In this document: positions 55,397 to 64,000 of the stretch, piece by piece
Layout: each line of letters starts with the position of its first letter
Numbering within the stretch: the stretch's first letter is position 1
Origin: Coenobita brevimanus
Taxonomy: Eukaryota; Arthropoda; Malacostraca; Decapoda; Coenobitidae
Direction: 5' to 3'
NCBI GenBank assembly: GCA_032717465.1
Contig: CM064655.1
Coordinates: 13,167,652 to 13,231,651 of the forward strand
DNA: 64,000 nucleotides
The notes under the pieces: model-generated
The model's database searches: none
Told to the model about the DNA's origin: nothing
What the model saw: only the letters and a program-made list of their open reading frames with translations
Made by a program: the position numbers and the translations under genes

Positions 55397-55815
55397 CAGG
55401 CAGACCCCAAGATACGATACCCCTAGATGCAATACCCCAGCATAGCAATGAGGGTACAAATACCATCCTACCCCACCAAACGATGGCTAAACCCCAGTAT
55501 AACGATGGATTTTGTTTCTTTTTAATCAATTTTGATGATATTTTAGACTTAAATTTTGTGTTTAGGTTGAAATATAAACTATTTTTAGATTTAGATTAAT
55601 GTGTTTTACTCACTAGTGGGGCAAACATTGTCATTCTGGGGTACAGTTTACTAAGTACACCAGTCCTGTATGAGACAGCCCTAGCGTGTATTCAATATGG
55701 ACGGTGGGTGTTAGCGCCGAAGTGGTGACATGTGGAGGTGTAGGAGGACTACTGGGCCTTGGGATAGGCCACTGCCCCCAAGAAATAGGCCCTGAGCCTT
55801 TGCCCAGAGTCGGAC

Positions 55816-55854
<39 letters not shown>

Positions 55855-56149
55855 GATTTTTTCCAGACTTATTTTTGATGATTTTCAAATTTTATTTCTG
55901 GGTTTAGGTGAATTATAAACTGCTTTTAGGCTAAGTTTAGCTTGTTTTTAAGCTATCTGAGAGTTTAGGTTAGCTAAAAATTTGTTTTTTGACTCATATG
56001 GGTGGGCTTAGGACTTGGTTGGGGAGGAAACCCAAGGCTCAAAAACGAATCCTTATACTTTACACGTTAAATCTACCCTGATACACGATACCTCGCCTAG
56101 TGATGGGTTTTTACTTAACCAATCACATCGTTAAACCGAGGAATGCCTG
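55397..56149. mobile_element. Tigger-like copy C, with a SINE inside
   Basis: Left end caggcagaccccaagatac and right end gttaaaccgaggaatgcctg, each next to TA. Same internal order as copies A and B. Removing the insert at about 55655-55850 leaves about 560 bp. Confidence 0.8.
55655..55850 (+). mobile_element. Poly(A)-tailed insertion, SINE-like
   Basis: An approximately 195-bp sequence with ggccttgggataggccac and ccctgagcctttgcccagag, ending in about 30 A. It breaks copy C between ttactaagt and tttgattttttccag, which are adjacent in copies A and B. No tRNA-like boxes were identified. Confidence 0.6.
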
Positions 56150-56290
56150 TATAATTTCCTCATACATATACCTACAGTTTGAGGTAATAACTGTGATACA
56201 AATTACACTACAGCAGGGCACCAGGTTTCGTGACATCCAGATTGGAGAAATGCACTTTTATAGCAGCCATCAAATATTCCCTTGATTGAA

Positions 56291-56326
<36 letters not shown>

Positions 56327-56480
56327 AAGCATTTTCGTTCTCCGGCACCACAAGTTTCAAATTCACGCCACTGCGACGCCAATGCTCAGTTTCGGCCTGC
56401 TTCCCACTCGTGTTCAGTGTTCACAAGTTGACTGTTACACTCTCGCAGCCTTGAGTAGTAACTGACAGAAATATGTCATT

Positions 56481-56813
56481 TTGTGCTTGGCTGGAGGTGA
56501 ACCGGGTGATAGTGGAAATGGTGTAAGAAGGCATAAACTTAGAACTGCAGGTGGGAAAGGGAAGACCAAGCATGACTATCACAAGGCGGTGAAAAAGTAT
56601 GATGATGAGTTTAAAAATAATAACATGGCAGAATTGGAGGAATTCTCGGGCTCTGTGGAGGAGCAAGAGAGCCAAGCTTCGTGGGAAAGGCATAACAGAG
56701 TGAATGTGCTGCATCAAAGGATGCAACAAGAAAAGAGTGGTGGTGATGGAGACGGTGTTGGAAGCAGTGATGGTGACAGAGATGGTGTTGGAGGCAGTGG
56801 TGGGGTACACTAG
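56481..56813 (+). CDS. Hypothetical 110-aa ORF inside the TE
   Basis: The reading frame contains basic HKLRTAGGKGKTKHDYHKAV, then KYDDEFKNNNMAELEEFSG, WERHNRVNVLHQRMQQEKS and a Gly/Asp-rich end. I do not recognise a domain. It could be a transposase tail fragment or captured host coding sequence. No catalytic motif is visible. Confidence 0.3.
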   Translation: MCLAGGEPGDSGNGVRRHKLRTAGGKGKTKHDYHKAVKKYDDEFKNNNMAELEEFSGSVEEQESQASWERHNRVNVLHQRMQQEKSGGDGDGVGSSDGDRDGVGGSGGVH

Positions 56814-57436
56814 CCCTACCCAAAGCTCCAGATACCCCCTAGCACCAAGTTCATTAAGCCTTTCACCCTGGTCTTTCTAGTGAGTGTTATGTTTGAGTGG
56901 AGGGAGTGTTTGTGTTACACGTGTAGGTAATATTGCCAATACACACACCTGTACCCTGATATCTGGCAGTTTTGCATACCAGTGGGAGTGTTCGGTCAGC
57001 AAGTATGTCGGACACTGATGCAATTTTCCTGATAAGATACTGAACATAAGCCAGAGATGTGTTCTAGGCCCAAACCCAAACTCTCATATACCCTAATCAT
57101 TCAATAGCGACTGACACAGAAACAACATAAGTAATGTTATTATCCTCATAAACAACACTATTGCTAAAAAATGGGACATCAACCATCACATATGCAGGAA
57201 GGTAGGGTGGTGGAAGGTGCAGTGATGAGATGCATTTAGGGCAATGGAAACAGCGAGAGTAGAGAGCGCAGCCCTGGTGCAGGGCCATGCAGGCAGCGTG
57301 CTAACAGGGTGAGGGAGGGCAGGGGGAAGGAGAGGGAGACATGCCTGGCAGTGCTGACTCTGCAAACAAGAGGAGAAACGAAGGAGAGATGATAAATGAG
57401 GGAGATGGCACCACAGAGACTGCGAGACACAACCCA

Positions 57437-57457
57437 TCTCTCTCTATCTCTCTCTCT

Positions 57458-57520
<63 letters not shown>
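57437..57520. repeat. (CT)n(CA)n microsatellite
   Basis: ctctctat repeats pass into about 60 bp of (ac)n. Confidence 0.97.
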
Positions 57521-58185
57521 CCTCCTCCTGTCTGAATTTTCACTCTCTTTTCCTTTCCTCCTTCTACATCTTTCACATCCTCCTTCATCTCATTCTCTCT
57601 CTGATTCTTCCTTTTCTCTCATACATCCTTAATCTCATTCTCTCTCTGTTTCTTCCTTTCCTCCTCTCATACATCCTTCACACTATCCCTCTTTTTCTTC
57701 CCGTTCTTTCCCTCCTCCAATCTTCCATTCCTACTTAGTCTTCCTGTCTCGTTTTTCTCGCACCCTCTTTCCCTCCCTTTATGTCATTTTCTTTCCCTCC
57801 CTCTGCTTCTCACACCTCCTCCCTCCCTCCATCTTCTTCTCATACTTTTTTCCTTCCCTTCCTCCCTGTTCACTCTCTCTCTCCCTCTGTTTTTTTCTCT
57901 TCCCCTCACTTTCTCCCTCTCTCCCTTCCCCATTTTCCTTTTCTTTCTTCCCTTTATCTTTTTTCACTCCCTCTGCTTCTCACAATTTATCTTCCCTACC
58001 TCTCTCTTCTCATATTCTCTTTCATTCCCTTCCTACCTAGCCTCTCTATCCATCCTTTGTTTTCTTCCCCCCCCTTCATATTCTCCCTCTCTGCATCCCC
58101 CCATGTTCCTCTTCCCAACCTCTCCCTTCAATCACTTCCTTTGTTTCTCACATCTCTTCCCTCCCTCCCTTTTCTTCTTGCCCAG
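57521..58185. repeat. Long polypyrimidine tract, about 660 bp
   Basis: Almost all plus-strand bases are C or T, with irregular words such as tcattctctctctg and ctccctccct. It lies within the LYSMD intron, so the transcribed (minus) RNA would be purine-rich. Confidence 0.9.
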
Positions 58186-58330
58186 GCAACTTTGACCATT
58201 TGGTAGAGAGGCAGACGACCACTTTCACTCTGCTGGTGGGTTAGGGTCTTTTACCAGTGAGCGGCTCGAAGCTGGTCGAGCGACTTTGACCATTCAGTAG
58301 AGAGGTGGACGGCCATTTATGCAAGCTGCT
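58186..58330. repeat. Direct duplication inside the TE
   Basis: actttgaccatt-ggtagagagg (58190-58212) recurs as actttgaccattcagtagag at about 58283-58305. Confidence 0.7.
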
Positions 58331-58808
58331 GCGGGAAGAAGTGAGGGGATGGAGGGAGGACATGGACAGCTGGAAGCACCATCACATCTGCGTTCGGACG
58401 CACGTGTTTCAAACCTGGGGAACAGCAGGGTGTTTGGACTGATGAAGTGACAGCCATTCGGATTGTGAGAATGTTCCCAAATTTCTTTTGTTCGGTCTAG
58501 CGAATCATCGGTTATCGCTGTACCAGATATCAGGGGATGGGTGTACTGTATTTAAGTGTACTGTACTGTACTTTATGATATTTTTATGTCTTACTGTTAG
58601 TTATTTTATGATTTAATGTGTTACTGGCAACATTTCAAGTAACTTAAGGATGTATTTAAAGTAGGAAATACACTACAGGGGTGAGCTTTCTTATAGGCCC
58701 AGACCCTATTAGCTTACTTCCCATAAGGTCAATGCCCCAGCAGGGCAAAATCAACTTTCGCGGCACTTTTCACAATCCCTATTAAGCGCGAAACCTGGTG
58801 TCCTACTG

Positions 58809-59011
58809 TAGTAGTTTGCGTGACAATGGCAATAAATGTAAAGAGCAGCAAAAAACTGGTGCAATTACCCCATTGTAAGTAAATGGTGTGGAAGGAAAAC
58901 TGCTAAATGCTGCAGAGAGCTTTCAAGATGGTAGTGAAGCATTAAGGTTTTGTTGAGTGTTAAGTTCCAATGACTTTAGAATATATGCAGTAGTAACTTC
59001 ATTTTACTAAC
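58809..59011. other. Intronic sequence next to the LYSMD donor
   Basis: No repeat recognised. The donor gttagt is at its right edge (minus strand). Confidence 0.3.
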
Positions 59012-59267
59012 CGGGATTCTGTATCTAAGTGCGATGCCAGCTAGAGTCTCACCAGTCTTGATAGGCCGGTCCACCACTTGCTCATAGTCACTTACAAATC
59101 TTGCTCGATTATCAGTGCTTCTCGCAGCACCATTGTTACCCCTCCCACCAATTTTCTTCAGTTCTGTAAGTTGTGACGTATGTATTTCATCTTCATCTTC
59201 GTCGCACGATATGTAACAGTTCTCGGAGCCCTTCTCAGCACTTGAAATTCGATGGTATTTGTAGTTT
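59012..59267 (-). CDS. LYSMD3/4-type protein, upstream coding exon
   Basis: A 256-bp minus-strand exon bounded by acceptor tgttacag (ending at 59268) and donor gttagt (starting at 59011). The frame that joins the last exon in phase 0 reads NYKYHRISSAEKGSENCYIS, an acidic CDEDEDE patch, and SQLTELKKIGG. It then reads FVSDYEQVVDRPIKTGETLA and GIALRYRIP, the first half of a LysM domain. It continues directly into VSELKRINK of the next exon, completing the LysM fold. The exon starts with one base of a split codon, so at least one more 5' exon must exist; it was not found in 59268-64000. Confidence 0.88.
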
Positions 59268-60317
59268 CTGTAACATTAAAAGTGAAACAGGCACATTATT
59301 TATCAATTCAAAGATAGTAGTACAATGCTAAGCTAACTACACATTACAGCATCTGTTCTCACAATTCAAGTAAAATCATATTAAGCACAATGGAGTTTTG
59401 TTTGTAATACAAGATACGGACCATCATGAGGTACCAATAAGTTAACATGTGCCATATCCTTGCATGCAGGACAGTATAAGAGCTAGTTTCCCCAGAACAT
59501 TAATACAAAATATTCTCTATAATATTACAGTACTATGCAGTATGGAAACCTTATACAGTACAGTACAACAAAAGGTCACTATAGGCCTCATTATATAAAA
59601 AATTATTTTTAAAACCTTACTTTTGGCCTCTCCACAAGCTGAACAAAAGCTGAAATCAAGAGCCATTCTTTAGACAACATACTGTAGAAAGTGTGGAGTG
59701 TGTATCATGTAATATACAAGAAGTTTGGTGCACATAATTTCAGAAAGGTATTTTGAAAATAAAATAAAACTATACAGAGTACACTCTCAATTATCCGTTG
59801 TAATTCAACCAAGCCCTATGTTGGTTAGAGTAAAACGCCAGATAATACTCAATACCCCCTCCCCATTCGCTCAACGTTTAGCATCAAGCGGGATATTGTA
59901 CTACCATCCATCTCGATCCTCTGTCCTAAAAACAGTCCCATGGGTAAAAGATGAAAGCTATGCACAAACTACAATACAGTATTGATACAGTACAGTAATA
60001 CTGTACAGTACAATCCCAGTTAACTGGGAAGCTTGGGGAATTTACCTTCCCAGCTACTTGTTTTTCCCAGACATCTGATACATACTCTTATACACAGGCT
60101 ATATCACTGCAATATATACAATGCCACTCGTATCCAAGGCCACAAACACAATTTCATTTGAAACATAACCTCTTAAACACACCCCACTAACATAACATAC
60201 ATGATTGCAGTGTCTTCCAGAAGTGCACAGTGCACATGGTACATTTATTTTGTTAATTATTATTTGTTGTTTTATTCATAAAACAAGGAAAAATAAACTA
60301 AAGGAATAAATCTTGAG
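59268..60317. other. AT-rich sequence with acagtac words, no gene
   Basis: Repeated acagtac/gtactgta words occur at about 59530-59580 and 59980-60020. Tigger-like end sequences are possible near 59776 and 60007 (cagtacaatcccagttaact) but no pair was established. Presumably an upstream LYSMD intron or flank. Confidence 0.35.
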
Positions 60318-60655
60318 CATCCGGCGTCATCCACTCACTTGATGTAGTGCTGCCTACTTCTTCCTTAGCCTTTATCATTCTTTTTTTGTGCCTGCCCTCC
60401 TCTCTTCCTATTTCTCCCATCTTTCCTGTCACTTCTTATTGCTTTACTCTCCTTTACAGGTGGCTATATAATGAGTGACAAGCGAAATGGTTTCCTGTAA
60501 GCAAGAAACCATTTACAGTACAACACTGGGTGGTAACCATGTACCCATACGTGCTCCCTACGTGTCAACAAGTGGGTTGGTGAAGGGTTAGGTTAGGTTA
60601 GGTTAGGTTAGGTTATGGGATTATGATGACTAGCAATAGACAGAGATAGATAGAT
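60318..60655 (+). mobile_element. SINE, (GATA) tail, with a (TTAGG) insert
   Basis: Sense copy: cacttgatgtagtgctgcc, pyrimidine stretch, ctttacaggtggc, hairpin core aatggtttcctgtaagca and caagtgggttggtgaag, then (GGTTA)6. The tail is gactagcaatagacagagatagata. The module with cctccctgtaaaacaac and most of the ggccaccc block is missing where the GGTTA units lie. Confidence 0.8.
60586..60615. repeat. (GGTTA)6, arthropod telomere-type motif
   Basis: Six perfect units, inside a SINE. TTAGG is the telomere repeat of most arthropods. Confidence 0.9.
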
Positions 60656-61889
60656 TTGTTGGTGAACTGATGATTAGGAAAGAAGTGTTGTACAGTAGAA
60701 TTATCATTACTCCCTTGTTCAGTTTATGGGCCCACCAATTCATTCCTCAAATGTGTTCTACGATGAATTTATACATCACCTTAGAATGCATTTGCACTGA
60801 AAGAGAGAAGGTAAAACCTTGTTGACAGAAATAAAGGCTTGCTTTATTGGATAAAATTGCTGTGCTTGCAATTCATATGTATTTACTCTATTACAGTATC
60901 TGCAAACCAACTGAGTGGCGAGTGAGGGGTGGAGGACAGCTGTCAGACAAGGTAAAATTTGGTGGGCCGCTGCCCTATACTGAAAGCAAGGGAGTCGTGA
61001 TAATTCTACCATGCAACATAACTTTCCAAATTATCAGTTCACCAGTAAATGCTCAAAATTTATTTATTTATTTTTTCCATATTTTTATGAGTAACTTTTA
61101 ACAGGATGAATCTGCCAAGATACTGTAAGATACTGCAGGCTCGATGGTAGTTAGAATCAGTTCGTTAAGTAGGACACCGTATGGGCACCACACAATTTTT
61201 GCCAATGAAGAGCATTTCCCCCACCCCCCCAATAAATGGATTCATCTTGCCTTTCTCAACCCTCTATCCTAAAAACCTTCCCATGAGTAAAAGATGGAAA
61301 TAAAACAAATTACAATACAGTATTTATATAACAGAAAAATACAGTACAGTATTGTACACCATGCAGTACAGTTCACTGCACTTAATCCAACGTGGTCTAG
61401 TGGAAATAATTACGTGTAATTCCAGAATCACAACAGAGCACTGGGACGCGAAGCACTGAGAGGCCACAAGCTTTGCAACAACAAGCAAGACAAGGAAGGC
61501 CACACAGTAAGTCTTAGCACCAGGGTTTTGTCACCGCATGGTCATAAGAGCTGAGTGCACAGATATGTCTTCACTGAACAAAATCCATGAGAGAAAGAGT
61601 GTGTAGGCTCGGTGCATCGAAGGCTGCTTATGCAACGAATTCTGATTGGCTGGCATGTTGCAGGCATTCTCATTGGCTGTTGCACAGCAGGGTTTTCCCA
61701 GGCACCGGCTGGCTACCGCATACAAGCGGTTAATATGCCTCACATTCCAATAGTAGGTAGAATCGGTGGTTACTTCCCGTTTTGACGCTGGATGTTGCAT
61801 AATTTCGTTGGAGATTGCTTTAATACAGCTGAGCCAACAGTGCTGGATATTGCGACAATAGATACTTGAGAGTTTATAAATACTGCATA
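60656..61889. other. Unassigned sequence
   Basis: Short ORFs only, including a 140-codon minus frame (61531-61953) without recognisable motifs that overlaps a MITE end. Confidence 0.35.
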
Positions 61890-62198
61890 CAGGTCCTCCC
61901 CTACTTACGAACAGGTTAAGTTCCGAGAAACTCCTCGTAAGTCGAAAATGCATTTAATACACCTAACCAACTGAACATCATACCCTAGCCAAGCCTACCA
62001 AGCCTTTTAAACATGCTTCCAACATTTACATTAGCGTACAGTTGGGCAAAATCATTAACACAAAGCCTATTTTATAATAAAGTGTTGAATATCTCATGTA
62101 CAGTAATCCCATGTAATTCACTGAATATTTTACTGAAAGTACAAATTCATAAATGCAAACATTTGTAAGTTGAACATTTATAAGTAGGGGAGGACCTG
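61890..62198. mobile_element. Tigger-like MITE, 309 bp
   Basis: Left end caggtcctcccctacttacg and inverted right end caggtcctcccctacttata agree over the first 17-18 bp; TA flanks both sides. No ORF of its own. Confidence 0.85.
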
Positions 62199-62202
62199 TA
62201 TA

Positions 62203-62648
62203 CCCATCCATCCATCCATCACCTAATCCTAGCCCGGAGCTAGGCAACTTGGTCCTGACATTTAAGATGAGAGTGACTAGCCTCACTCAACCCTGAGTGG
62301 TGTTATGTGAGCAATAAATCCCTACCACACCTTGGATATAAACCTGCATAGACTCAATCCAATTGGAGCACCTTAATTACTCACTAAACCACGAGGCGCC
62401 ATAATTTGGTATATGGTTACTGCCCACCAAAGTAAATGGTTTCCTAGTGTACAGGAAACCATTTGGTTTGTCACTCAGTATAGAGTCACCCACAGGCAGA
62501 GGGAAGGGGAAAGAATGGCAGAAGAGGGAATGCAAAGTCACTTGTAGGCAGAAAGAAGAGGAAAGGATGAAGGGAAGAAAGACAGAAGAGGAAGGAAAGA
62601 TGAGGAAAGGGCAGACACTCAAAGCAGCACTACAATGAGTGAGTGGAC
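62203..62648 (-). mobile_element. tRNA-type SINE, near full length
   Basis: The tail ccatccatccatcac, gagctaggcaact and cctgacatttaagatgagag (an uninterrupted TTAA site) lead the plus-strand order. The tRNA-like block, hairpin core (62437-62464), purine-rich stretch and gcagcactacaatgagtgag follow. It is the best intact reference for the copy split by piggyBac. Confidence 0.85.
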
Positions 62649-63231
62649 AGATGTATATATACAGTAACTTCTCAAATAATCAGGGGTAATGTTCCTGGAG
62701 AGGTTGCGTTATCTAAAAACGCGTTATTTAAAAATGATTTTCCCATGAGAAACAATGGTAATATTGGGGGTTACGTTCCTGGACTCTGGGAAAGTCTACC
62801 CATTTGGGAAGTTAGGCTTCTCTATTCTTAAAAGCAACAATATTAATTTGAAAGAAAATCCATGTAAAAAACAAAAACAGTATACAGTACTGTATTTGGG
62901 GAGAAGTAAACAACATTTGAGCCCTAGTTGGGCCGAAGCATTGTTTACTTCTCCCAGTAGTTTTTGTTTTTTACGTGGATTTTCTTTCAATTTTGCTTCT
63001 TTCATGGCATTGTGAAAGTTCCTCAACGTTATTAATGCATTAGCTGGTCATAGAAACAATACAGTAAATGCAACATTTTCGTTACGGTAAGTCACAAACA
63101 ATAACAACACGCAGAATCACAACATCTACGCATCACTTGTCATCTGCTGCTGTCCCTCCTCACCCCGCTCCCCCACCTCCAGCCCTCCCCCACCTCCCAC
63201 CACTTCCCCTCCTCGCACTGCTGTCCTGATA
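62649..63231. repeat. Hairpin-bearing repeat, probably Tigger-like
   Basis: Begins beside TA with cagtaacttctcaaataatc. It contains a long inverted repeat: ttgaaagaaaatccatgtaa at about 62847 is inverted at about 62991, and ggggagaagtaaacaa at 62900 faces ttgtttacttctccc at about 62955. The right end was not identified. Confidence 0.55.
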
Positions 63232-63242
63232 TGTAAAGACTT

Positions 63243-63421
63243 CCATCCATCCATCCATTGCCAGACGCCATGTATCCCAAATGGGGTGGCCAAGGGCTTA
63301 GAGTTAATTGTTTTACAGGGATGGGCACTAATCCTCCGCCAACCCCACTTGACGTAAGGATGCCAACAGCATCTGGTGTTCCCAGGCGGTCACCCATCCA
63401 AGTACTAACCAGACCCAACGT
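63243..63421 (-). mobile_element. 5S rRNA-derived SINE, 179 bp
   Basis: On the minus strand the first 60 bases (from 63421 to about 63362) read ggtctggttagtacttggat, then gggtgaccgcctgggaacac. This is the 3' half of 5S rRNA including the C-box promoter region. A tail module follows: gtggggttggcggaggatta, ccctgtaaaacaattaactc, ggccaccccatttgggat and ggcgtctggcaatggatgg. Perfect 11-bp duplications tgtaaagactt (63232-63242 and 63422-63432) fix both ends. The start inside 5S may be 5' truncation. Confidence 0.9.
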
Positions 63422-63432
63422 TGTAAAGACTT

Positions 63433-64000
63433 AAATTACCATAATGAAACAGATACAAAATATATATATATATACTGTATATAAACATATACAGTATATA
63501 CATTTTTTTTTTTTTTTTTTTTACTGAATAAATTAAACCATCCCCGAGACCTTCTATCAACTCGGGACCGTCCAAGGCACGCCGGCTAATCTGAAAACAT
63601 CACATACGTGTAAAGTCGCGTTAAATTGAGAAACTCTTGTTAGTTAGACATATTTCCTTAAATATTTGCTTGTGTTAAAATGAAAATGCACTGTTTAAAC
63701 TCATGTTAGCTGAGAGGTTACTGTATATATCTCATCTCATCAGCCGTTTGAGTGTCCACTGCAGGACCGGCTTGGGCTGTCTGGTAGAGATTGTATGTAG
63801 GATAAGAAGTGCTTGTAAGTGTAATTGTAGTGTGGTAGTGGCTTTGAAAGTGTGTGTGTAGTCTGTGAACCAAGTGTAATCGGCCTGCGCAAGCCGACTG
63901 GGTGCAAGCATATTTTATAGTATGTGACACTGGTTTAACCACAGCACCCCTGATGTCCACCAAGCAGTACCTGGCCAGAAGAACGCTTCCAAAGTTTATT
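63433..64000. other. Unassigned, with TA and poly-T tracts
   Basis: Short (TA)n at about 63462-63500 and a T-run at 63504-63522. A Tigger-like end sequence may lie near 63715, but no pair was found. Nothing coding is recognised to the window edge. Confidence 0.35.

Larger units (their letters stand above)
56211..58808. mobile_element. Large Tigger-like element, 2.6 kb
   Basis: The left end cagcagggcaccaggtttcg pairs with the complement of the right end (cagtaggacaccaggtttcg), 18 of 20 positions, with TA on both sides. It carries a 110-codon ORF (56481-56813), a long microsatellite and a polypyrimidine block. At about 56950 and 58536, cctgatatctgg occurs in inverted positions and may mark a second nested element. 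Confidence 0.65.
49683..59011 (-). other. LYSMD intron, 9329 bp, in phase 0
   Basis: Donor gttagt (59011 downwards) and acceptor ttttcag (ending at 49683) are canonical. It contains several unrelated TEs and tandem repeats listed separately; none has an intact ORF. Confidence 0.8.

Noticed and set aside
57779..58206. ORFs of 62-141 aa in the polypyrimidine tract
   Set aside because: Low-complexity Ser/Leu/Pro/Phe or Lys/Glu/Arg strings caused by base bias.
60586..60615. Chromosome end
   Set aside because: Only six TTAGG units, inside a SINE with normal sequence on both sides.
61531..61953. 140-aa minus ORF as an upstream LYSMD exon
   Set aside because: It overlaps the left end of a MITE, has no LysM or signal features, and shows no donor in the required phase that I could justify.
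63362..63421. Functional 5S rRNA gene
   Set aside because: Only the 3' half is present, it is fused to a SINE tail, and it is bounded by target duplications.

Overview
This 64 kb window is metazoan nuclear DNA. It is almost certainly arthropod, and most likely a decapod crustacean. That is an inference from three things: the extreme density of (TA)n and (CA)n microsatellites, the mix of mariner, Tc1, pogo/Tigger, piggyBac and LINE elements, and a TTAGG arthropod telomere motif. There is no sign of operons, bacterial promoters, CRISPR or phage. One host gene is visible. Everything else recognisable is transposable elements (TEs), many nested, plus simple and tandem repeats.

Host gene. Two minus-strand exons (59012-59267 and 49128-49682) encode a LYSMD3/LYSMD4-type protein with a LysM domain and a C-terminal transmembrane segment. 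The splice junction falls in phase 0 inside the LysM domain. The 9.3 kb intron between them holds a LINE fragment, a piggyBac-derived non-autonomous element, SINEs, a 48-49 bp minisatellite and several pogo/Tigger-like elements. The 5' exon or exons were not found.

Layout. 1-3181: decayed Ty3/gypsy pol with an LTR-like end. 3190-3775: CR1-like RT remnant. 3880-7439: GC-rich, repeat-filled 3' part of a second, related gypsy element with a 33-bp higher-order repeat. 7441-9960: tandem repeats, unassigned DNA and an old SINE. 10185-10768: hAT MITE with perfect 8-bp target duplications. 11002-14002: Tigger-like copy A interrupted by a 2.4 kb LINE. 14-20 kb: sparse, with SINEs. 20-29 kb: a chain of elements ending in TA microsatellites (pogo/Tigger derivative, ORF-intact Tc1, SINE, mariner, PHD-finger LINE, decayed Tc1, another Tigger-like element, tRNA-like SINE units). 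29.0-32.6 kb: a 0.7 kb-arm inverted repeat overlapping a 1.9 kb TIR element. 32701-36431: a near-intact piggyBac inserted in a SINE. 37-42 kb: nested Tigger, hAT-like MITE, mariner, Tigger copy B and a piggyBac MITE. 42.8-46.4 kb: two LINEs and a G/C-armed MITE. 49-59.3 kb: the LYSMD locus. 60-64 kb: SINEs including a 5S rRNA-derived one, and MITEs.

The SINEs are modular. A core carrying a conserved hairpin is joined either to a (GATA)n tail module or to a tRNA-like module with a (GATG)n tail. The same (GATA)-type tail module also occurs behind a 5S rRNA-derived head, and it resembles the 3' end of the LINE seen at 11.2-13.7 kb and 30.2-30.7 kb. That LINE is the natural candidate for the enzyme that moved these SINEs.
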